Below are positions 1 to 8,621 of a stretch of 64,000 nt of DNA, piece after piece. Both the position numbers and the translations under genes were made by a program. The notes beneath the pieces are model-generated. The model made no database searches. It was not told the DNA's origin and saw nothing but the letters and a program-made list of their open reading frames with translations. Source of the DNA: CAZMRF01 sp964568735 (GTDB taxonomy: Bacteria; Acidobacteriota; Polarisedimenticolia; JACPZX01). The number at the start of each line of letters is the position of its first letter. Position 1 is the first letter of the stretch. The stretch covers positions 1 through 64,000 of the forward strand of contig CAZMRF010000009.1 in the NCBI GenBank assembly GCA_964568735.1, read 5' to 3'.

Positions 1-49
1 GGTGGCCTTGCGGTATGAGCCGAGAAAGTAGCCGTCGGGATAGGAGCGG

Positions 50-144
50 GCTAACGGCATGAAGCCGACGGCGGGCGTGGGCGCGGGAGCCCTGGACACA
101 AAGCGTCCGGTCTCGCCCGCCGCGGCCTACGCCGAGCGTTATCC
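50..144 (+). repeat. integron attC site 1
   Basis: Imperfect palindrome with attC architecture. The left simple site has R'' GCTAACG followed by an L''-like arm (57-75). The right arm (about 115-131) is complementary to it and is followed by the R'-like CGTTATC. The arm GAAGCCGACGGCGGG and its partner CCCGCCGCGGCCTACG match the common environmental attC arm sequences. The orientation puts it at the 3' end of a plus-strand cassette whose gene lies left of the window. Confidence 0.75.
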
Positions 145-171
145 GCCTATCCAACCAACAGGAGACCATCA

Positions 172-579
172 ATGTCCCGAACGATTACCGTCAGCCTGCC
201 CGTAGCCGATCTGAAAGTGTCGAAGGCTTTTTACACCGCTCTAGGCTTCGTAAACAATCCGCAGTTCACGGACGATACGGCAGCGTTCATGGTGTGGAGC
301 GAGTCAATCAACGTAATGCTTTTGACCCACGCAAAGTGGCGCACACTTACTACCCGCCCCATTCCGCCGAAAACATCGAGCGAGGTCGGGCTCACTGTCT
401 CGTGCGATTCACGAGAACACGTCGATACAATGAACAACTCCGCCTCCGAAAACGGTGGGACCGCCGACATCAATCCCGTTCAAGACCATGGGTTCATGTA
501 TGGTCGCGACTTCGCTGATCCTGACGGTCACGTTTGGGGGGCGATGTGGATGGACATGTCCGCAATGCCATCCAGTTAA
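172..579 (+). CDS. VOC family protein (glyoxalase/bleomycin-resistance fold), cassette gene
   Basis: A 135-residue single-domain vicinal-oxygen-chelate protein. The N-terminus (TVSLPVADLKVSKAFYTALG) is the classic beta-alpha opening of the family. The C-terminal stretch around FADPDGHVWGAMWMD carries the usual D-P-D/N-G-x-x-W segment. The family includes glyoxalases, dioxygenases and resistance proteins; the substrate cannot be read from the sequence. The ATG follows an AGGAGA ribosome-binding site and starts 28 bases after attC 1, and attC 2 follows the stop, so this is a complete promoterless gene cassette. VOC proteins are common cassette cargo. Base composition is lower in GC than the kinase gene downstream. 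Confidence 0.9.
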   Translation: MSRTITVSLPVADLKVSKAFYTALGFVNNPQFTDDTAAFMVWSESINVMLLTHAKWRTLTTRPIPPKTSSEVGLTVSCDSREHVDTMNNSASENGGTADINPVQDHGFMYGRDFADPDGHVWGAMWMDMSAMPSS

Positions 580-602
580 TAGCTACCCGTAAACGAACCG
601 GC

Positions 603-662
603 GGATAACAATTCATTCAAGCCGACGCCGCTTCGCGGCGCGGCTTAATTCAGGCGTTATGC
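603..662 (+). repeat. integron attC site 2 (about 60 bp)
   Basis: A near-textbook short attC. R'' GATAACA (604-610) is followed by ATTCATTCAAGCCGACGCCG, a short CTTCG loop, the complementary arm CGGCGCGGCTTAATTCAGG and R' GCGTTATGC. It lies just after the VOC gene and before the DUF1697 gene, on the plus strand, so it belongs to the VOC cassette. Confidence 0.9.
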
Positions 663-712
663 GGACATGCGGGAAGCTGTCCGCTCTCGACGCTCGCTGG
701 TTGGGTAGATGA

Positions 713-1273
713 ATGGGCTCGATGACCGCCAGGTACGTTGCACTGATTCGCGGCATCAACAACATCGGCACGGCGAAGCGCGTCGCCATGGCGGACCTTC
801 GGATCGTGTTTGAACGCCTCGGTTTTCGCTATGTGCGCACGTTGCTCAACAGCGGCAACGTGATCTTTTCGGCGCCGAACGATGGGCGTGCCGATGTACT
901 TGCGCGCATCGAGAAAGGGCTCGCTTCTAAACTCGGTCTAACCTCGCCGGTGACCTTGCTTACCGGTCAAGAAGTCGCTGCAGCGGTGCGTAAGAATCCC
1001 TTTTCCGACGTTTCGACGAATCCGTCGCATTTGCTTGTGGTGGTGCCGCGGACGCGGTCGGCCCAGGGACGGCTACGGCCACTCCTCAAGGAAAGGTGGG
1101 CGCCGGAGGCCCTTGCTCTCGGCACCCGTGTTGCGTACCTCTGGTGCGCGAACGGCGTCGCGAAGAGTCCGCTTTGGGCTGCAGTTGACCGCGCGCTTCA
1201 ACGTTCGGGCACGGCTCGAAACATGGCCACGCTCACGAAGATCATGGCCCTGGTTGAGGGACTACCGTCATGA
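713..1273 (+). CDS. DUF1697 family protein, cassette gene
   Basis: A 186-residue protein whose N-terminus (YVALIRGINNIGTAKRVAM, then LLNSGNVIFSA) is diagnostic of DUF1697, a widespread family of unknown function. The full family length is present. The ATG at 713 begins the conserved reading frame; an ATG at 722 is an alternative. It starts about 50 bases after attC 2 and is followed by a degraded attC-like palindrome, so it is the second plus-strand cassette. No catalytic motif or signal peptide is visible, so the protein is probably cytoplasmic. Confidence 0.9.
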   Translation: MGSMTARYVALIRGINNIGTAKRVAMADLRIVFERLGFRYVRTLLNSGNVIFSAPNDGRADVLARIEKGLASKLGLTSPVTLLTGQEVAAAVRKNPFSDVSTNPSHLLVVVPRTRSAQGRLRPLLKERWAPEALALGTRVAYLWCANGVAKSPLWAAVDRALQRSGTARNMATLTKIMALVEGLPS

Positions 1274-1299
1274 TGGGTTGGAGGTAATGAACGATTCCG

Positions 1300-1392
1300 C
1301 ATGACATGCGCATGAGGCTGACGGCGTGCGGCACGCTCACGCACGGCAGGAAGCGCCGGTGCTCGCACGCCGCAGCTTATCCGCGGCGAACG
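1300..1392 (+). repeat. degenerate attC-like palindrome
   Basis: The arm CATGAGGCTGACGGCGTGCG (1311-1330) pairs imperfectly with CGCACGCCGCAGCTTATC (1364-1381), and a weak R'-like GCGAACG follows. Position and plus-strand orientation fit the attC of the DUF1697 cassette, but the simple-site heptamers are eroded. The call is an inference from arms and context. Confidence 0.4.
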
Positions 1393-1418
1393 GCAGAGAG
1401 GAAGGTGTTGGTGAATCG

Positions 1419-1650
1419 ATGAGAGCTCGTTTCATCGTCCCCTGCGTCGCGGCAGCACTCGTAGCGGTGTTGCGGAATGCGTACATCGAGAAACTCGGCG
1501 CCGACATGGATCGACAGAGAGAGATCATGGTCACCACCGCCTACAATCAGAAAGTGCGGACACTTCGCCTATCTCGAATGCGCTGGAGACGTCCGCAAAG
1601 CGTTCGGCGACTTCTTCCGCCGTACGCAGGCCTCTCGGCGACTCCAGTGA
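1419..1650 (+). pseudogene. small cassette-like gene with apparent frameshift
   Basis: From the ATG at 1419 the frame encodes a short hydrophobic leader (RFIVPCVAAALVAVL), then IEKLGADMDRQREIMVTTAYN. Near 1540-1565 sensible coding moves to the next frame, which reads HFAYLECAGDVRKAFGDFFR and stops at 1648-1650. Joining the halves needs one base change and gives about 77 residues. I do not recognise the family. A frameshift mutation or a sequencing error is equally possible. The unbroken frame continues to 1712 but becomes an arginine-rich composition typical of non-coding GC-rich DNA. It is probably the last plus-strand cassette before the chromosomal kinase gene. Confidence 0.4.
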
Positions 1651-1732
1651 TCACGCGCCCGAGGCGGAGGCCGCCAATGGCGCTCCTGCTGATCCTGCCG
1701 GGAGCCTGGTAGGAAGTCGGGGCGCTCGATCA

Positions 1733-4700
1733 TCAAGATCCGGTGAGCGCCATGAGGCGCGCCCGGGCGTTGGCGACCTGGGGTATCGGGAGATCGGCGG
1801 ATCCCCACCTGCTCAGGAACTCCTCGTAGTGGCGGTGGGCCTGAGCGCCCCGGCCTGTCGCCTCCTCGAGACGGGCGAGGGCGTGGAGCGCGAGAGTCTC
1901 GGCCACGGGCCGCGCCCACGGATAGCGATTCACCGGCTTGAACATCTGTTCGAGGGCGTCGATGGCGCCTTCCATGTCTCCCTGCGCCTCGCGGATGCGC
2001 GCGCGCAGCTCCCACTCGCTCTCGTGGTCCCTGTGCTCCGGAGGCATCTTCTCGATCGCCGCCAGCTCGATGGCGGCCGCCTCGGTCTGCCCGGCGGTGA
2101 GGTGGGAGTCGGCGCGGTAGAGGTGGAGCGAGTAGCTCCCCAGGGGCGAAAGCCCCTCTGAGGCGAGGCTCTCGAGGCGGCCGGCAGCCTCCTTGGCCTT
2201 CTCCGGATTGCCCGCGGCGGATTCCAGCCGCGCCAGCCTCGCCCACACCGCGGGGAGGAGTGGATCCAGCTCGGAGGCGGCGCGCGCCGCGGTAAGAGCG
2301 CCTTTCATGTCGCCCGCGGCCTCGAGCACCTGCGCATCCACGAGGCGGTAGAAGGCCATCAAGCCCGACTGCCAGACCCAGGCTTGCGGGACGAGGCTCA
2401 TCCGGCGCACCGCCTCGCGCAGGCTGGCGCTCCCTTCACGCAGGCGCCCCGATCCCAGCTTCGCCATCCCGCGGTAGCCGAGCGCGTAGATCTCGCCCGT
2501 CTCCCCCAGCAGGCTGGAGGTGAGGTCGCCGATCTCCTCCAACCGCTGCCAGTGGCCCGCCATCAGGTGGGCCTGAGCCAGCCTCTCGAGGACCTGCGTC
2601 TGCCCGCCGGCGAGGAGCGCCTCGAGCCTCTCGATGGCGCCGTCCACGTCGCCGGCAGCCATCGCGAGGGCCGCTTCGGCCTCGGCCACCGAGGGGTCGT
2701 CGGGATTCTCGGAGGCATAGGAGGCGAGGAGCTTGCGCGCCCCGTCGAGGTTCTTCGCGGCGACGTAGTCGTCCACGAGATGGAAGAAGACGACCTTGAA
2801 CGAGGGATCGATCTCGAGGGTCTTCTCGAAGGCCTCGCGCGAGGCGAGCCGATCCCTGTAGCGTGTGAAGTGGGTCCGGATCTCCCCGAGGATGTACCAG
2901 GCGTCGGCGATCCCGGAGTCCTCGCGCGTGAGGGCCGAGAGCGCCTCCCAGGCCGCGTCGGGACGGCCGGTCTGATAGTCGCGGAAGGCGCGGCAGATGA
3001 CACGCCACCGTGGAGGCAGCCGCTCCGCGTTGCGCACACTTTCCTCGATCGAGGCGACGGCCGAGGGCTGGTCGCCCTGCCACCACTGGGCCATCGAGAG
3101 CCTGTACCAGGCGAGAGCGAAAGAGGGATCCTCGCGCGTCGCCCGGCCGAAGCGCTGGATGGCTTCGGGCCACCGCCTCTCGTGCAGCGCGATCTCTCCG
3201 GCGGCGAAGTGGCGGTAGGCGTCGGGGGAGGTGGTGAGAGCGCTGGCGAGGTCGAAGGCGGTGCGCCCCGCGGGAGGGTCGGCTCCGAGGAAGCGCCGGA
3301 CGTCGGAAGCCATCGATCCCGCCAGCCTGAAGAGATCGCTCCGCGTCCCCGCCTCCTGCTTGAAGGAGGCGAGGATCGTTCCCCCCGCGACCTCCACGAG
3401 CTGCGCTGAGAGGTGAAGCTGCTCCCCGTCGCGGGCGATGGAGCCGGTCACCATGATCTCGACTCCCGCCGCTCGCGCGGCCTCGGTGGCGACCGAAGCG
3501 TCGAAGGGGGCGGCTCCGGCCGGCGTCACCTCGTTCAGGGCCGAGAGCACCCTGGGCGTCGACACGACGGTGAGGCCGCCGCTCTCGGCGAGATCGGTCG
3601 TGATCAGGCTCATCACCATCCGCCCGAGATGATCTTCGTCGGCGGGGTCGCTGAGGTTCTCGAAGCCGATGACGCCGATGGGCCGGGAGCCCGGCTCTGT
3701 GAGCCGCACACCGGGCGCGGGGCCGCGCAGGAGGAGCCAGGCCGCGGCCGCCAGGGCGAGCACCGCGGCGGCGGCGGCCACGACCCGCAAGCCCGGCCGG
3801 CGCCGCTCGGGGATGGGGGCGTAGGCGTCCGTCGTGCGGGTGACGCGCCCCGATTCCAGGTCCCTCGCGAGGTTGCGCAGGTCGGTGACGATCTCGACCG
3901 CGTGCTGGTAGCGGCGGCTCTTGTCCTTCTCGAGGCACTTGCGCACGATCCTATCGGCGTCGGGCGTGAGGTCGCCCCCGGCGAGGCCGAGCGCGGGAGG
4001 CTCCTCGGTCAGGATGGCGTGGAGCGTCTCGACGGCGCTGGGCTTTCGGAAGGGGCGCCGTCCCGCGGCCATCTCGTAGAGCAGGATGCCGAACGAGAAG
4101 ATGTCGGAGCGGTGGTCCAACTCGCCGCCCCGGGCCTGCTCGGGGGACATGTAGGCCGCGGTGCCGGGCACCCGATCGGGTCTCGTCAGCTCCGCGGTGA
4201 CGCCGCGGGAATCGCTCATGCCTGCGGCGGCCGGGGCCGGGTCTTCGCTGTCGGGCTCGTGGAGCTTCGCGAGGCCGAAGTCGAGGAGCTTCACCTGCCC
4301 GCTCTTCGTGATCATCACGTTGTCGGGCTTCAGGTCCCGGTGGACGATGCCGTGGCCGTGCGCGTGCACGAGCGCCTCGGCGATGGAGGTCGCTATGCGG
4401 ATCCACTCCTCGAGAGGCACCGGCTGAGAGTGCATCTGCTCCCGGAGCGTCCGCCCGTCGATCAGCTCCATCACGATGAACTGGAAGCCTTCCGCCTCGC
4501 CGACCTCGTGCAGCACAGCGATGTTCGGGTGGTTCAGCGCCGCGACGGTGCGGGCCTCCTGCTGGAAGCGCCGCAGGCGCGTGGACGAGCCGGTGAACTC
4601 CGGGGGGAGGACCTTGACGGCGACGCGGCGGCCGAGCCGGGCATCTTCGGCCTCGTAGACGGTGCCCATGCCGCCCTCGCCGATCCCGGAGAGGATCCTG

Positions 4701-4741
4701 AAGTGCGAGAGCGTCCGTCCGATCAGCCGGAAGGAAGGCAT
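1733..4741 (-). CDS. Ser/Thr protein kinase with TolB-like and TPR sensor region
   Basis: A 1002-residue Hanks-type kinase. The kinase domain (about 14-290) has the glycine loop GEGGMGTVY (21-29), VAVKVL with Lys43, HRDLKPDN (134-141, catalytic Asp136) and DFG at 154-156, so it should be active. An Ala-rich segment near 320-340 is the single membrane span. After it comes a region like the TolB/FlgO N-terminal fold (GVIGFENLSDPADEDHLG), then about 500 residues of TPR-like helical repeats to the C-terminus. This layout is typical of Acidobacteriota membrane kinases with an external repeat-rich sensor. The ATG at 4741 precedes the kinase domain by 13 residues. The gene is divergent from the TPR/VWFA pair; targets are unknown. 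Confidence 0.95.
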   Translation of the reverse strand: MPSFRLIGRTLSHFRILSGIGEGGMGTVYEAEDARLGRRVAVKVLPPEFTGSSTRLRRFQQEARTVAALNHPNIAVLHEVGEAEGFQFIVMELIDGRTLREQMHSQPVPLEEWIRIATSIAEALVHAHGHGIVHRDLKPDNVMITKSGQVKLLDFGLAKLHEPDSEDPAPAAAGMSDSRGVTAELTRPDRVPGTAAYMSPEQARGGELDHRSDIFSFGILLYEMAAGRRPFRKPSAVETLHAILTEEPPALGLAGGDLTPDADRIVRKCLEKDKSRRYQHAVEIVTDLRNLARDLESGRVTRTTDAYAPIPERRRPGLRVVAAAAAVLALAAAAWLLLRGPAPGVRLTEPGSRPIGVIGFENLSDPADEDHLGRMVMSLITTDLAESGGLTVVSTPRVLSALNEVTPAGAAPFDASVATEAARAAGVEIMVTGSIARDGEQLHLSAQLVEVAGGTILASFKQEAGTRSDLFRLAGSMASDVRRFLGADPPAGRTAFDLASALTTSPDAYRHFAAGEIALHERRWPEAIQRFGRATREDPSFALAWYRLSMAQWWQGDQPSAVASIEESVRNAERLPPRWRVICRAFRDYQTGRPDAAWEALSALTREDSGIADAWYILGEIRTHFTRYRDRLASREAFEKTLEIDPSFKVVFFHLVDDYVAAKNLDGARKLLASYASENPDDPSVAEAEAALAMAAGDVDGAIERLEALLAGGQTQVLERLAQAHLMAGHWQRLEEIGDLTSSLLGETGEIYALGYRGMAKLGSGRLREGSASLREAVRRMSLVPQAWVWQSGLMAFYRLVDAQVLEAAGDMKGALTAARAASELDPLLPAVWARLARLESAAGNPEKAKEAAGRLESLASEGLSPLGSYSLHLYRADSHLTAGQTEAAAIELAAIEKMPPEHRDHESEWELRARIREAQGDMEGAIDALEQMFKPVNRYPWARPVAETLALHALARLEEATGRGAQAHRHYEEFLSRWGSADLPIPQVANARARLMALTGS

Positions 4742-4751
4742 GGCGCGGTGA

Positions 4752-4782
4752 TTCTACCGCACGGCATGGAGCGTGCTATAGT
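4752..4782 (+). promoter_or_regulatory. weak promoter candidate for the TPR/VWFA pair
   Basis: A TATAGT hexamer at 4777-4782 is the only good -10 match in the 141-base divergent intergenic region. The upstream hexamer TTCTAC (4752-4757) is a poor -35 with a 19-base spacer. The orientation fits the gene starting at 4883, or its in-frame upstream ATG at 4766, which would then be untranscribed. Confidence 0.3.
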
Positions 4783-4882
4783 CGAGCCACTTGGCGCGAC
4801 GAGTCCTTCATTGCGAATCGAGTCACCCGCACGAGCCCCCGGCGATCCCGTTCACGCGCGCTCCGCCGGCGCCGCCCGCGAG

Positions 4883-6472
4883 ATGAGGCGCCCGCGAACG
4901 TCGCGCTTCCCGCTCAGCCGTCCTGTCGCCATCCTCGTGAGCCTTGTCCTCGTCCTGATCCCGGCCTCCCGCGACGCCGGCGCAGACGTCTCGCGCTCCC
5001 AGCAGCTCAAGGCCGAGACCTTCGAGAGGATGAACCGCGGGATCAAGGCGCTCCGCGACGGCCAGGCGAAGGAGGCCATCGATCTCCTCACGGAGGTCGC
5101 GAGGATGGCCCTCAACTCGTTCAGGGCCTACTACTACCTCGGGCTGGCCTACAAGGCCGATCGCCAGTATCTGAAAGCCGTCGAGCCGCTCACCTTCGCG
5201 CTCGAGCTCGATCCCACGCACATGCAGGCCCACGTGGACCTGGGCGACTGCTACCTCAAGCGTGGCGACACCGTCGAAGCCCTCGCCGAATACCATAGAT
5301 CCCTCGAGATCCAGGAGGGATTCGCTCCCGCCTGGGACGGCCTGGGCCGCGCCGCGGAGGCTTCGGGCGACGACGAGGCCGCCGTGGTCCACTTCAAGAA
5401 GGCCATCGAGGTGAACCCGGGGTTCCCCGACGCGTCGCTGAACCTCGGCGATCTCTACCTGAGGGACGGCCGGCTGCGCGAAGCCGTCGATCTGTTCCTC
5501 GAGGCGATCTCCGTGCGCCCCGACTTCGCGGCGGCCTACAACCGCCTCGGCGTCGCCTACGCGCGGCAGCGCCTGGGCAACGAGGCCATCGCGGCTCTGA
5601 GGAAAGCCTCCGAGCTGGAGCACGGCAATCCCTGGCACCCCTACACCATCGGCCTCGTCGAGCTGGACATGGGGTATGTCGCGCGCGCGCTTCGCAGCTT
5701 CGAGGCGGCTATCCGCCTCGACGCGAGCTACCTCGAAGCCTACGTGGAGAAGGCACGGATCCTGAGGCGCATGGGGCTCTTCGAGGAGGCCGAGTTCCTC
5801 CTGGAGGCCGCGAGCGGCCAGCCGAGCGAGGATGAGAAGCTCCTCGGGGAGATCGAGCAGCTCCGCGCGGAATTCCGCAAGCAGCGGCTGGCCATCGAAG
5901 ACATCGAGGCGAGGGTCGGGGCCGGGCTCGCCGAGCCCGGTGAGATCCGGACGCTCGCCGGACTTCGCGCCGAGACAGGCGACTTCGCCGGGGCGGCGAA
6001 GACGCTCGAGGGTCTCCGCGCACGAGGGGAGGGAGCCGCGGCCGGTGGCGGCGAGATCTTCACGACGGACGATCTCTTCAGGCTGGGCTACTACCATCTG
6101 CGCGCGGGAGCCTTCGGAGAGGCGAACGTGATCTTCGCGGCCCTGCGGGAGACGCGCCCCGGAAGCCCATCCATCCTGCTCAACCTTGGGCTGAGCCTCG
6201 AGGGGGGAGGGAGGACGGTCGAAGCCGCCCGGGTCTACGTGGAGGCGCTCGCGCAGGCGCCCGATGACGTCACGCTTCTGACGGCCCTCGGGAACGTCCT
6301 CGTGCTGGAGGGCCGCCACGAGGAGGCCGTGCGCGCCTACGAGCGGGCCCTGGCCTCTCCGGAGGAGTTCGCCCTCCGATCGCGGGTCGAGACAATCCTC
6401 AACGCGCTGCGCGCGGCGCCTGCGGGCAGCCTCGAAGGCGAACGATCTTCGCCCGCCTCCGGAGCCAAGTGA
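4883..6472 (+). CDS. secreted TPR-repeat protein
   Basis: A 529-residue protein. An Arg-rich N-terminus and hydrophobic core (PVAILVSLVLVLIPASRDAGA) form a signal peptide or membrane anchor. At least eight 34-residue TPR units follow, for example AYYYLGLAYKADRQYLKAVE and ASLNLGDLYLRDGRLREAVD, with a charged helical interruption near residues 315-350 and more TPRs at the C-terminus. TPRs mediate protein-protein contacts; the partner is not evident. The frame is open far upstream, antisense to the kinase gene, but the ATG at 4883 begins directly before the signal peptide. The VWFA gene follows after one base, so the two are probably cotranscribed and may form an exported complex. Confidence 0.9.
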   Translation: MRRPRTSRFPLSRPVAILVSLVLVLIPASRDAGADVSRSQQLKAETFERMNRGIKALRDGQAKEAIDLLTEVARMALNSFRAYYYLGLAYKADRQYLKAVEPLTFALELDPTHMQAHVDLGDCYLKRGDTVEALAEYHRSLEIQEGFAPAWDGLGRAAEASGDDEAAVVHFKKAIEVNPGFPDASLNLGDLYLRDGRLREAVDLFLEAISVRPDFAAAYNRLGVAYARQRLGNEAIAALRKASELEHGNPWHPYTIGLVELDMGYVARALRSFEAAIRLDASYLEAYVEKARILRRMGLFEEAEFLLEAASGQPSEDEKLLGEIEQLRAEFRKQRLAIEDIEARVGAGLAEPGEIRTLAGLRAETGDFAGAAKTLEGLRARGEGAAAGGGEIFTTDDLFRLGYYHLRAGAFGEANVIFAALRETRPGSPSILLNLGLSLEGGGRTVEAARVYVEALAQAPDDVTLLTALGNVLVLEGRHEEAVRAYERALASPEEFALRSRVETILNALRAAPAGSLEGERSSPASGAK

Positions 6473-6473
6473 G

Positions 6474-7667
6474 ATGACAGGTCTGCGATGGCTCTCGTCT
6501 CCGGCTCTCCGCGCCGCTCTCCGCGTCGCCCTCCTCGGGGGGCTCCTCCTCGCGCCGCACGGGAGCGCTATCGCGCAGGCCCCGGCGCCGGAGATTGCCG
6601 TGCGCATCACGGAGCCCGAAAACGACGAGTACGTCTTCGGCAAGGTGCGCATCGCCGCCGAGGTGCAGAGCCGGGCGCCCCTCAAGGGGCTTCGCGTCGA
6701 GTTCTCGGTGGGAGGGAAGCTCGTCTTCATCGACCGCGAGGAGCCGTGGGAGTGCTACCACGACTTCGGTGATCAGTCGCGATCCTGGGTGGTCGAAGTG
6801 AAGGCCATCGCGGAAGGCGGCCTCACCGCCAGCCGCACGATCGTCACCCGCCGCCTCGAGATCCACTACCGCGAAGAGGTGGATCGCGTCCTGGTCACGC
6901 TCAGCGTATCCGACTCGGACAATGCCTTCATCGAGGGGCTCGGCCCCGGGGACTTCACGGTCACGGAGGACGGAGTGCCCCAGCAGATCCTTGAGTTCGC
7001 CGTCGAGAAGCGGCCCATCACCCTCGGCGTCCTGATCGACACCTCGGGGAGCATGAAGGAGGAGATAGGCCAGGTCCAGACGGCGGCGAAGGACTTCGTG
7101 ACGACGCTGAGGCCCGAGGACCAGGCCTTCGTCGTGGACTTCGACGAGAACGTCTTCCTCCTGCGCGACTTTTCGAGCGATCATGGGGAGCTGCAGGCCT
7201 CCATCGAGGGAACCGACGCGGAGGGGGGGACGGCCCTCTACGACGCCCTCTACGTCTCGTACCGCAAGCTCCGCGCTGTGGAGGGGCGAAAGGCCATCGC
7301 GATCCTGAGCGACGGGGAAGACACGAACAGCGCCTTCTCCTTCAACCGCGTGGTGGAGCTGACCCGGACGCACGACGTCATCGTCTACGCCATCGGGCTC
7401 GGCGCGACCGTCATGGACCGCTCGACGAGAGGCAGCCTCAAGCAGTTCTCGGACGACTCGGGGGGGAGGGCCTTCTTCCCCCGAACGGCGGCGGACCTCG
7501 CCGGCGTCTACCAGCAGATCGCCGCGGACCTGCGCAGCCAGTACTACGTGACCTACACCTCAACGAACAAACAATACGACGGCAAATGGCGGAAGATCGA
7601 GGTGGAGTGCTCCCGCGAGGGGGCTCACGTGCAGACGCGGCGCGGCTACTACGGCGTCAAGCGCTGA
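6474..7667 (+). CDS. VWFA domain protein (Acidobacteria VWFA-related type)
   Basis: A 397-residue exported protein with a signal peptide (RVALLGGLLLAPHGSAIAQA), an N-terminal beta-sandwich region (about 38-130), a short FTVTEDGVPQQILEFAVE segment and a VWFA domain (about 180-370). The MIDAS metal site is visible as DTSGSM plus the conserved downstream ILSDGEDTNS. The arrangement, including the FTVTEDG...Q lead-in and the C-terminal YYVTYTSTN region, matches the VWFA-related family described from Acidobacteria. It is probably a periplasmic or surface adhesion/assembly protein. The start lies one base after the TPR gene stop, so translational coupling is likely. Confidence 0.92.
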   Translation: MTGLRWLSSPALRAALRVALLGGLLLAPHGSAIAQAPAPEIAVRITEPENDEYVFGKVRIAAEVQSRAPLKGLRVEFSVGGKLVFIDREEPWECYHDFGDQSRSWVVEVKAIAEGGLTASRTIVTRRLEIHYREEVDRVLVTLSVSDSDNAFIEGLGPGDFTVTEDGVPQQILEFAVEKRPITLGVLIDTSGSMKEEIGQVQTAAKDFVTTLRPEDQAFVVDFDENVFLLRDFSSDHGELQASIEGTDAEGGTALYDALYVSYRKLRAVEGRKAIAILSDGEDTNSAFSFNRVVELTRTHDVIVYAIGLGATVMDRSTRGSLKQFSDDSGGRAFFPRTAADLAGVYQQIAADLRSQYYVTYTSTNKQYDGKWRKIEVECSREGAHVQTRRGYYGVKR

Positions 7668-7690
7668 TCGGCCTCCCGGGGTCTTGGCTG

Positions 7691-8155
7691 CTACAGCGCG
7701 ATGCGCATCTCGTTGGTCGCCTCGAACCCGAGGCTCTCGTACAGTCGGCGGCCGTCGTCGCTCGCGTGCAGGTAGAGAGAGCGCATTCCTTCCGCACGAC
7801 ACCACTCGAGGATCGCCTCCATGAGCCGCCGGGCCAGCCCCCGACGGCGATGCTCCGGTTCGGTGAACATGTTCACGACCCAGGCACGCTGCGGCCGCGG
7901 GTCACTGGGGTGGGACTGGAAGCTCAAAATGATGACTCCTCCCCCCGCCACGATGCCGACGCCGGGCATCTCGACCAGCCAACTCCGGTAGGTTCCGTCC
8001 GCCAACCCACGCCGGAGCAGGGGAGTCGAGCTCGCGAGCATCGCCTCGAGCGCCTGCTGATCGGTGAAGCCCATGTCCTCGAACATGCGCCGCCGGTGGT
8101 AGAGCACGGCCTCGAGGTCGCGGGAGGTCGCAGGCCTAATCTGGTAAATGCTCAC
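7691..8155 (-). CDS. GNAT family N-acetyltransferase
   Basis: A 154-residue Gcn5-related acetyltransferase. The N-terminal IRPATSRDLEAVLYHRRRMF is the usual opening. The acetyl-CoA loop motif appears as PEHRRRGLARRLMEAILEW, and the C-terminal YESLGFEATNEMRIAL is typical. The GTG at 8155 is chosen because GAGGAGG stands just upstream; the frame is open further but without protein-like composition. It is the last gene of a four-gene overlapping operon, overlapping the upstream membrane-protein gene by 20 bases. The substrate is unknown. Confidence 0.9.
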   Translation of the reverse strand: MSIYQIRPATSRDLEAVLYHRRRMFEDMGFTDQQALEAMLASSTPLLRRGLADGTYRSWLVEMPGVGIVAGGGVIILSFQSHPSDPRPQRAWVVNMFTEPEHRRRGLARRLMEAILEWCRAEGMRSLYLHASDDGRRLYESLGFEATNEMRIAL

Positions 8156-8621
8156 CCGACCTCCTCGGCTCGAAGCCGCGGCTCCCGGACGAGGGCATGA
8201 CCTCCGGCGGAAGCGGCGTGTCGGGTGCCCAGCGGAACACTGGCCAGGCGTCATGCAAGTACAGCCCGAACGGAATCCACCATATCAAGTCGTTTGTGAG
8301 GCACAGCACGAAGGCAGACGGAGGCCATGATGCCGTTCGGATCAGCCAGAGCATCCCGAGCGGGCCCAGCGACTTTCCAATGAACCCCACGGCCGCGATC
8401 ATCCAGCCGCGCTCCGGAAGGCGCGCGACTTCCAGATAGAGAATCCCGTAAAGTCCCACGATCATCCCCAGGCAGGCGAACACGGCCGGATGGTTCGCAA
8501 GGGGCATCCCGGCGAAGCGAAACAGCCACTGGGGATCCGCGATGGACCACATACCCCAGGCCATGTTGTAGAGCCCTGCGGCGACAAAGGCCGCACGATG
8601 AAACCTTCTTCGGGCGATCAT
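8136..8621 (-). CDS. small multi-pass membrane protein
   Basis: A 161-residue protein with about four hydrophobic helices, including FVAAGLYNMAWGMWSIADP, VFACLGMIVGLYGILYLEV and SLGPLGMLWLIRT. I recognise a conserved family with the motif YNMAWG...DPQWLF...ERGWMIAAVG that often carries the unreliable label alkyl hydroperoxide reductase; nothing here supports that activity. Start ATG at 8621 overlaps the upstream stop as ATGA, so translation is coupled. Neighbouring DUF4166 and membrane genes suggest an envelope or lipid-related role, which is an inference only. Confidence 0.8.
   Translation of the reverse strand: MIARRRFHRAAFVAAGLYNMAWGMWSIADPQWLFRFAGMPLANHPAVFACLGMIVGLYGILYLEVARLPERGWMIAAVGFIGKSLGPLGMLWLIRTASWPPSAFVLCLTNDLIWWIPFGLYLHDAWPVFRWAPDTPLPPEVMPSSGSRGFEPRRSGEHLPD

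Noticed and set aside
3413..4882. Upstream extension of the TPR-protein frame, antisense to the kinase gene
   Set aside because: Composition is Arg/Gly/His-rich as expected of a frame opposite a GC-rich gene; the signal peptide starts at 4883.
4823..6730. 635-residue minus-strand frame opposite the TPR gene
   Set aside because: Shadow of the TPR gene; the plus strand has signal peptide and TPR units.
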